A stretch of DNA of 35,490 bases from JBDRFZ01 sp043818395. Lineage in GTDB: Bacteria; Patescibacteriota; Patescibacteriia; 2-12-FULL-60-25. A program made the translations under genes and the position numbers. Below the pieces are notes generated by a model. That model was not told the DNA's origin, searched no databases, and was given only the letters and a program-made list of their open reading frames with translations. Shown in pieces: positions 31,305 to 35,490 of the stretch (positions are counted from its first letter, which is position 1; every line of letters starts with the position of its first letter). The stretch spans positions 1 to 35,490 of the forward strand of contig JBDRFZ010000010.1 of the NCBI GenBank assembly GCA_043818395.1, given 5' to 3'.

Positions 31305-31889
31305 TTACCGCTTGCTCCACTGCGGGGCACGTCTTGCACCCTTCAAGCCAAACTTCTTGCGTTCGCGTTTTCTGGCATCTCGTTTCAGATAACCAAGTTT
31401 CTTTAATGTTTTGCGGAATGTCGGGTTAAGTTGGATCAAAGCTCTCGATAAACCGTGGCGTACTGCCTCGGCCTGGCCTCTAATTCCACCCCCCGTGACT
31501 TTTACGCTAACGTCCACCGATGTCTCTTGTCCGGAAATCTTGAGCGGACTTTCGATCTGTTCACGTAAGTCGTAAGTTGTGAAATATTTATCGAATTTTT
31601 TTCCGTTTATTGTTATCTCACCTTTTCCGTTTTTGATCAGCCTGACTCGTGCGACCGCTGTCTTTCTCCTGCCTACCGCCGGAATAAAAGAGCCTCCTTT
31701 TGCCGCCTGACTCAAACTCGTCTCTTCTTTTTCTTCCTGTATTGCGGATGCTAAATTTTCCTCAACCTTGGTTGATGTTTTTTTTGCTTTGACTTTAGTT
31801 TCTTTTTCCACTTTTTTTGTAGGTTTTTCTGAATCTGTTACTGCTTTTTTTGTCGCAGTTTTTTTCGTTTTTGCGGTTCTTGTTGGCAT
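31305..31889 (-). CDS. rpsI: 30S ribosomal protein S9
   Basis: The S9 domain starts at about residue 70 (GRRKTAVARVRL) and ends with the conserved, basic RKKFGLKGARRAPQWSKR that reaches the P-site tRNA. Key inner motifs are GGGIRGQAEAVRHGLSRAL and DARKRERKKFG. It has an unusually long low-complexity N-terminal extension of about 65 residues rich in Lys, Thr and Glu, making 194 residues against about 130 for the usual protein. It is the last gene of the operon, 5 bases after rplM, and is followed by the bidirectional terminator. Confidence 0.97.
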   Translation of the reverse strand: MPTRTAKTKKTATKKAVTDSEKPTKKVEKETKVKAKKTSTKVEENLASAIQEEKEETSLSQAAKGGSFIPAVGRRKTAVARVRLIKNGKGEITINGKKFDKYFTTYDLREQIESPLKISGQETSVDVSVKVTGGGIRGQAEAVRHGLSRALIQLNPTFRKTLKKLGYLKRDARKRERKKFGLKGARRAPQWSKR

Positions 31890-31894
31890 AAATC

Positions 31895-32275
31895 TTATTG
31901 TATTACGAGACGTTTCATGCGTGTATTTTGAGTACGGTTCTTTGGCAACATATACTTTACCGCGTGCCTTAAAATCTCAGCAGGATTATCTTTTCTTAAT
32001 TTTGCCACTGAAACGCTTTTTAAACCGCCTTGTCTGTTTGATGATCTGTAATGAACCTTTTGCTCCCATTTGCGACCGGTAAAAACCAATTTTTCAACGT
32101 TTTTTACTTTAACGAATTCTCCCGTATCCTGATGCGGTACATAACCGGCCTTGTGCTTACCGATCAGAATTTTAGAAATTTTTGTCGCTAATCTGCCGAC
32201 CACCTGGCCGCTCGCATCAATTTCATGTGTCTGCCTTTCTATTTTTGGCATTCCTTTTCTTTTATTCCAAGCCAT
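31895..32275 (-). CDS. rplM: 50S ribosomal protein L13
   Basis: Early assembly protein of the large subunit. It reads EIDASGQVVGRLATKISKILIGKHKAGYVPHQDTGEFV, with VFTGRKWEQKVHYRSS and the C-terminal AVKYMLPKNRTQNTRMKRL. At 126 residues it is shorter than E. coli L13 (142), lacking part of the C-terminal tail. A second ATG (MPKIERQ) eight codons in may be the start instead. It lies 3 bases after rplQ and 5 before rpsI, the standard rplM-rpsI pair. Confidence 0.97.
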   Translation of the reverse strand: MAWNKRKGMPKIERQTHEIDASGQVVGRLATKISKILIGKHKAGYVPHQDTGEFVKVKNVEKLVFTGRKWEQKVHYRSSNRQGGLKSVSVAKLRKDNPAEILRHAVKYMLPKNRTQNTRMKRLVIQ

Positions 32276-32278
32276 ATT

Positions 32279-32635
32279 TTAGTCTTTTACTAACTGAATT
32301 TGCGCTACTTCGGCACCATCATTCTTTCTGCTGCCTAGTTTTATTATTCTCGTATAACCTCCCGGACGATTCGCAAAACGCGGGCCCAGTTCTTCTAAGA
32401 CCTTATTGACTGCTGATTCGATTGTAAGCACCCTGCTTAATTGCCGTCGTGAAGTCAGCGTCTTTTTTCTTCCTTCGGTGATCAATTTTTCTACGAAGGG
32501 TCTTAAGACTTTTGCTTTGGCTAAAGTCGTATTTATACGTTCGTATAAAATCAAACTTGTCGCCAAATTTCTTAGCATCATATTACGATGATCTCTCGAT
32601 CTGTCCAGGGTTTTTCCCTTCTTCCTATGTTTCAT
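32279..32635 (-). CDS. rplQ: 50S ribosomal protein L17
   Basis: Large-subunit protein near the tunnel exit. KHRKKGKTLDRSRDHRNMMLRNL and LILYERINTTLAKAKVLRPFVEKLIT are the family signatures, and the C-terminus has RPGGYTRIIKLGSRKNDGAEVA. Its 118 residues are normal. Its start overlaps the rpoA stop by 11 bases, so translation is coupled, as in the classic alpha operon. Confidence 0.97.
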   Translation of the reverse strand: MKHRKKGKTLDRSRDHRNMMLRNLATSLILYERINTTLAKAKVLRPFVEKLITEGRKKTLTSRRQLSRVLTIESAVNKVLEELGPRFANRPGGYTRIIKLGSRKNDGAEVAQIQLVKD

Positions 32636-33323
32636 ACTGGATATCCTTAAGCAAATTCAAGTGATCTAAAAGAATATTTATTGCATTCTTGCAAGCATCC
32701 AAGGGATCAACCGTACCGTCCGTTTCGATATTTAATATAAGCTTGTCGTAATCAGTTCTTTCACCCAAACGCGTTGCTTCGATTTTGTAGGAAACATTCA
32801 AAACAGGGCTATATAGTGCATCTATCGCAATCGTACCTAAATCAAGTTTTTCTTTTATCCGATCTTCTGTCGTTCTATAGCCCCTTCCCTGTTCTATGGT
32901 TACTTCCATCTCTAAACTAGCCGCTTTATCCGTTAAGGTCGCTATTACTGAATCAGTGTTTACTATTTCGATATCCGCATTTTTCTCAAAATCAGCAGCC
33001 GTTACAACCTTTTCTCCTTTTTCATTTAACATTATCTTCACCGGTAGATCCGAGTGACATTTTAATCTTACTGATTTCAGATTCATTATAATCTCTAAAA
33101 CATCTTCTTTAACATTTGAAATCGTAGCAAATTCATGTTCTACCCCTTTTATTTTTACTGCTGTTATCGCAGCTCCCGATAAAGACGATAAAAGAACGCG
33201 ACGCAAAGCATTCCCAACCGTCGTTCCGTATCCCTGGGTACAAGGTTCCATTGTCAAAATACCTTGATTTGGATTTTTTCCATGTTCAAAGTTTAGTTTA
33301 GAAGGAAGAAGTAGTGATTCCAT
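32625..33323 (-). CDS. rpoA: RNA polymerase alpha subunit, N-terminal domain only
   Basis: Alpha dimerises to nucleate RNA polymerase assembly. All of the N-terminal domain is here: EPCTQGYGTTVGNALRRVLLSSLSGAAI, VLEIIMNLK, GRGYRTTED, DALYSPVLNVSYKIEATRLGERTDYDKLIL and DPLDACKNAINILLDHLNLL. The protein stops at 232 residues, where the alpha linker and C-terminal domain (about 90 residues in most bacteria) should follow. rplQ begins in the next frame over the last 11 bases, so this is not a simple frameshift. Loss of the C-terminal domain would remove contact with UP elements and many activators. Confidence 0.96.
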   Translation of the reverse strand: MESLLLPSKLNFEHGKNPNQGILTMEPCTQGYGTTVGNALRRVLLSSLSGAAITAVKIKGVEHEFATISNVKEDVLEIIMNLKSVRLKCHSDLPVKIMLNEKGEKVVTAADFEKNADIEIVNTDSVIATLTDKAASLEMEVTIEQGRGYRTTEDRIKEKLDLGTIAIDALYSPVLNVSYKIEATRLGERTDYDKLILNIETDGTVDPLDACKNAINILLDHLNLLKDIQYET

Positions 33324-33344
33324 AAAATAATGAGCGTTTTCGCT

Positions 33345-33956
33345 TTAGCGCGAATAAAATTCAATAATTAATTTAGGATCAAAAACCTGCTTCAATTCTT
33401 CCCCTGCCGGCAGACTGGTTACTTTAACCGTCAATTCTTTTAAATCTGTCGTTAACCAAGAAGGCGTTTCTACACTTGTCACAGTTTCAGAAAAATTTAT
33501 CCAAGTTTTTTTCTTGCGTTTATTCTCTCTTATCGTAATCACATCACCTACTTTTACTTTATATGACGGGATATTAACTGATTTTCCATTAACGTTAACG
33601 TGATTATGCGAAACTATCTGCCGAGCACCAGCCCTGGTTTTAGATAATCCTGCTCTAAAAACTACGTTATCGAGCCTAAGTTCTAATAATCTAACTAGGT
33701 TTTCACCTGTATCACCCTTCATTTTGGTAGATTTAACGAAATAATTACTAAACTGCCTCTCCATTATTCCGTAAACTAATTTGGCGCGCTGCTTTTCACG
33801 CAATTGCTTTCCATAATCTGTTATACGGCTTCTATTGTTCGGTCCATGAACTCCGGGCGGATACGGACGTTTAGCTAAAATTCTAGCCATTTTATCGCGG
33901 CCATCAAGGTTTACACCTTCTCGTCTAACTCTTTTTGCAGTTACTCTTAATTTCAT
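33345..33956 (-). CDS. rpsD: 30S ribosomal protein S4
   Basis: Primary 16S rRNA binding protein. The ATG at 33954-33956 is chosen, giving 203 residues and avoiding the overlap with rpsK that an upstream start would cause. RPYPPGVHG, the QLREKQRAKLVYGIMERQF block and the S4 RNA-binding domain (RLDNVVFRAGLSKTRAGARQIVSHNHVNVNG) are clear. It lacks the four zinc cysteines found in many S4 proteins (only VRREGVNLDGRDKMARILAKRP is in that place), so it is a cysteine-free form. It lies between rpsK and rpoA. Confidence 0.97.
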   Translation of the reverse strand: MKLRVTAKRVRREGVNLDGRDKMARILAKRPYPPGVHGPNNRSRITDYGKQLREKQRAKLVYGIMERQFSNYFVKSTKMKGDTGENLVRLLELRLDNVVFRAGLSKTRAGARQIVSHNHVNVNGKSVNIPSYKVKVGDVITIRENKRKKKTWINFSETVTSVETPSWLTTDLKELTVKVTSLPAGEELKQVFDPKLIIEFYSR

Positions 33957-33964
33957 ACAAATAT

Positions 33965-34408
33965 TTAGACTCTTCGTGGCCTCGGTGACCGGCATCCGTT
34001 ATGTGGAATAGGTGTTATATCCTTTATACTCAAAATATTTACGCCATTGGCGTTAAAAGCCCTGATCGCCGCTTCCTTTCCCTGCCCGACTCCGGTCACG
34101 AATATATTAACCTCTTTTAATCCGTAATCCGCAACTTTTTCGAGAGCATTTTTTATTACCATGGTAGCCGCAAAAGGCGTTGATTTTTTCGGTCCAGTAA
34201 ATCCAGAAGCACCTGAGCTCGACCAACCTAAAACATTTCCATTTAAATCAGTTAAAGTAACTATTGTATTATTATATGTAGCCTGGATATAAGCACGTCC
34301 ATGAGCAATCTGCCCACGTTTTTTTGAAGCTGCTTTCTTTTTAGCTTTGCTTGTGCCGGCCTTTTTGGGCACTTTTTCTTCGCTATTTTTTTTAGCTTGT
34401 TCTTCCAT
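33965..34408 (-). CDS. rpsK: 30S ribosomal protein S11
   Basis: Platform protein of the small subunit. Core: GRAYIQATYNNTIVTLTDLNG, SSGASGFTGPKKSTPFAA and GVGQGKEAAIRAFNANGVNI, with the C-terminal DITPIPHNGCRSPRPRRV. A Lys/Ala-rich tail of about 35 residues precedes the core, similar in character to the extension on S9. The spacing of 3 bases to rpsM and 8 to rpsD indicates one operon. Confidence 0.97.
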   Translation of the reverse strand: MEEQAKKNSEEKVPKKAGTSKAKKKAASKKRGQIAHGRAYIQATYNNTIVTLTDLNGNVLGWSSSGASGFTGPKKSTPFAATMVIKNALEKVADYGLKEVNIFVTGVGQGKEAAIRAFNANGVNILSIKDITPIPHNGCRSPRPRRV

Positions 34409-34411
34409 ATT

Positions 34412-34798
34412 TTATGTCTTTTCTAGCTTGCGTTTACCGGATCCCATGGTCTTGCGTACATTTCCGCGTATTGTTCTTGAATTTGTCTTTGTCCTTTGAC
34501 CGCGAACCGGCAGATTCCTGATATGCCTGACCCCACGATAGGAATTAATTTCTTTCAGCCTTTTAATATTTGACAACACTTCGCGCTTTAATTCCCCTTC
34601 TACCCGATAACGTTTTTCAACTTCTTCGCGGAGTTTGTTAACTTGTTCTTCTGTCAAATCCTTCACTCTTATACCAGATGGAACATTCGTAGTTTTTAAT
34701 ATTTTTTCAGCGCTAATTCTACCTATGCCGTAAATATAGGTTAATCCGATCTCTATTCTTTTTTGTAGCGGTAGGGTAACGCCCGCGATTCTTGCCAT
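34412..34798 (-). CDS. rpsM: 30S ribosomal protein S13
   Basis: Head protein contacting tRNA and the 50S. The ATG at 34796-34798 gives the standard MARIAGVTLP start; two codons upstream another ATG (34802-34804) is possible. Family motifs are KRIEIGLTYIYGIGRISAEKIL, RVKDLTEEQVNKLREEVE, SYRGVRHIRNLPVRGQRTKTNSRTIRG, and a basic tail. Length is normal. It is followed by rpsK at 3 bases. Confidence 0.97.
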   Translation of the reverse strand: MARIAGVTLPLQKRIEIGLTYIYGIGRISAEKILKTTNVPSGIRVKDLTEEQVNKLREEVEKRYRVEGELKREVLSNIKRLKEINSYRGVRHIRNLPVRGQRTKTNSRTIRGNVRKTMGSGKRKLEKT

Positions 34799-34839
34799 AC
34801 TCATTTTTGGACCGTTCAGCCGAGTGTTAAATAAATTAA

Positions 34840-34956
34840 TTAGCCTTGTCGCTGTTTATGTTTTGGATTCTTTTTGCACACGCATACCAACCGGCGTTTA
34901 CGACGAATCACCTGGCAATCGCGGCACATAGGTTTTACGGATGCTCTTACTTTCAT
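34840..34956 (-). CDS. rpmJ: 50S ribosomal protein L36
   Basis: 38 residues, in its usual place between infA and rpsM. It reads MKVRASVKPM, then CRDCQVIRRKRRL, VCVCKKNPKHKQRQG, then stop. The Cys-x2-Cys pair, a later Cys and the His of NPKHKQRQG give the zinc-ribbon pattern of L36. It starts with the family's normal MKVRAS, which fixes the start. No Shine-Dalgarno sequence is obvious. Confidence 0.95.
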   Translation of the reverse strand: MKVRASVKPMCRDCQVIRRKRRLVCVCKKNPKHKQRQG

Positions 34957-35008
34957 AAAATATTTACATTTTTTGCCTGATTGAAAGATAAATAATCAAA
35001 ACTTTTAG

Positions 35009-35071
35009 ATTCGAAATGGCTGAAAAATATTCTGTCAACCACTTTAGAATGTATAAAGTTCCTTTCGTCAA
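35009..35071 (-). promoter_or_regulatory. Candidate promoters upstream of rpmJ
   Basis: The 120-base gap between infA and rpmJ is the longest inside the operon. On the minus strand two promoter-like elements are seen. One is TTGACG (35066-35071) with TCTAAA 17 bases downstream. The other is TTGACA (35033-35038) with TCGAAT 18 bases downstream. Both have good -35 and poor -10 boxes. They could give rpmJ-rpsM-rpsK-rpsD-rpoA a separate start from infA. Confidence 0.35.
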
Positions 35072-35076
35072 GTGCG

Positions 35077-35310
35077 CTAAAGTCTATATGTTATCCTACC
35101 TTTTGTCAAATCATAAGGCGTCATTTCTACCTGCACTTCATCGCCTGGAGTCAGTCTGATCCTGTGCATACGTAATTTTCCTGATAAATGACACAAAATT
35201 TCATGGCCATTCTCTAGCTTTATTTTAAAAGTAGCCGAAGGCAACGACTCTACAACTACACCTTTAACAACCAAAAAATCCTTTTCACCGGAGCCTTTAT
35301 TCTCTGCCAT
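35077..35310 (-). CDS. infA: Translation initiation factor IF-1
   Basis: An OB-fold protein that blocks the ribosomal A site during initiation. LVVKGVVVESLPSATFKIKLENG, HEILCHLSGKLRMHRIRLTPGDEVQVEMTPYDLTKGRITYR is the complete IF-1 fold in 77 residues, with the conserved KLRMHRIR and PYDLTKGRI. Seven extra residues at the N-terminus are unremarkable. It is the first gene of the minus-strand run, divergent from the truncated gene at the right edge across 126 bases. Confidence 0.97.
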   Translation of the reverse strand: MAENKGSGEKDFLVVKGVVVESLPSATFKIKLENGHEILCHLSGKLRMHRIRLTPGDEVQVEMTPYDLTKGRITYRL

Positions 35311-35374
35311 AAAACAATAAATTACCTAGCATTTCTATAGATATAATTAATAATACATCGTGGGTTATCCACGA

Positions 35375-35434
35375 AAATGTGCTAAAATTAGTGTGTAGAT
35401 CAAGCAATTGCTTGGCACTAATTTTCGCACATTT
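35375..35434. promoter_or_regulatory. Composite 60-bp inverted repeat in the infA/right-edge divergent region
   Basis: Arms of 19 bases (35375-35393 and 35416-35434) match at 18 of 19 positions: AAATGTGCTAAAATTAGTG against the reverse complement AAATGTGCGAAAATTAGTG. Between them sits a separate perfect 14-base palindrome CAAGCAATTGCTTG (35401-35414). The left arm contains an extended -10 (TGC-TAAAAT, 35380-35388) for the plus strand, and the right arm ends two bases before the ATG at 35437. It could be an operator, or fold in the leader RNA to block that start. A smaller CGTGG/CCACG hairpin is just to the left (35359-35373). Confidence 0.6.
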
Positions 35435-35436
35435 CT

Positions 35437-35490
35437 ATGGACAAACAAAGGTACCATCGTCGAGTAAAGAAACTTCCGGTTCAAGTTGGT
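35437..35490 (+). CDS. Start of a gene cut by the window end
   Basis: Eighteen codons are visible, MDKQRYHRRVKKLPVQVG, open to the end of the window. The start is basic and no family can be named. It reads away from infA and its start codon directly follows the composite inverted repeat, so its expression may depend on that element. No Shine-Dalgarno sequence is visible. Confidence 0.45.
   Translation, partial: MDKQRYHRRVKKLPVQVG

Noticed and set aside
32625..32640. rpoA shortened by a sequencing frameshift
   Set aside because: The DNA downstream codes for a full, normal rplQ beginning at this very point, leaving no room for an alpha C-terminal domain in any frame.
35365..35373. DnaA-box-like TTATCCACG, suggesting a replication origin
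   Set aside because: A single near-match inside a small hairpin, with no box cluster, no AT-rich unwinding element pattern and no dnaA or dnaN gene nearby.

Overview
The window looks like chromosome from a small-genome, deeply branching bacterium, most likely a member of the Candidate Phyla Radiation (Patescibacteria, Parcubacteria-like). This rests on inference from several things: a compact minus-strand run infA-rpmJ-rpsM-rpsK-rpsD-rpoA-rplQ-rplM-rpsI; an S4 without zinc cysteines and an RNA polymerase alpha subunit that is only the N-terminal domain; many glycosyltransferases; PEGA and SLT-like repeat proteins; short intergenic gaps; and few strong ribosome binding sites, with several promoters placed so that transcripts would begin at or next to the start codon. 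No tRNA, rRNA, CRISPR array, insertion sequence or phage gene was seen. No gene-free stretch exceeds 300 bases.

Layout. 1-3314: a gene-free left edge with small inverted repeats, then a Nudix hydrolase, a CtpA-type S41 protease (the two overlap out of frame) and a divergent PEGA/beta-propeller membrane protein. 3330-9863: a surface-glycan block with three minus-strand family 2 glycosyltransferases facing a plus-strand set of rmlB, an unusual epimerase/reductase-RmlA fusion and a fourth family 2 glycosyltransferase. 9884-10832: an unknown basic protein and a HIT protein. 10911-14298: a tightly linked three-gene membrane module (four-helix protein, single-pass ectodomain protein, GT39-like transferase). 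14346-15782: a divergent secreted lysozyme-like protein with four repeats. 15790-19849: a LigB-like protein and the priA-def-fmt set, where PriA lacks its ATPase motifs.

19838-28668 is one long minus-strand operon. In transcription order it holds a Wzx-type flippase, a GT4, a GT2, an O-antigen ligase/polymerase-like protein, and two large paralogous proteins with a conserved Cys-His-Glu arrangement like that of transglutaminase-type cysteine enzymes. The order suggests export and assembly of a surface polysaccharide, with the paralog pair as an uncharacterised envelope partner. 28725-31098 holds a possible tiny hydrophobic peptide, an M20 peptidase and a stand-alone acetyltransferase-like gene with a classical ribosome binding site and terminator. 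Between that and the ribosomal operon is a gene-free interval with a strong promoter and an intrinsic terminator, which I read as a small RNA gene. The right edge carries a large composite inverted repeat in front of a gene cut by the window end.

How the genes fit together: the rhamnose genes (rmlB plus fusion) appear to supply dTDP-L-rhamnose in only two genes, with the plant-type bifunctional epimerase/reductase replacing RmlC and RmlD. The surrounding glycosyltransferases, flippase and ligase would build and export a rhamnose-containing glycan. The best candidates for something undescribed are the transglutaminase-like paralog pair, the fusion-based rhamnose pathway, the GT39/ectodomain/four-helix module and the putative small RNA.
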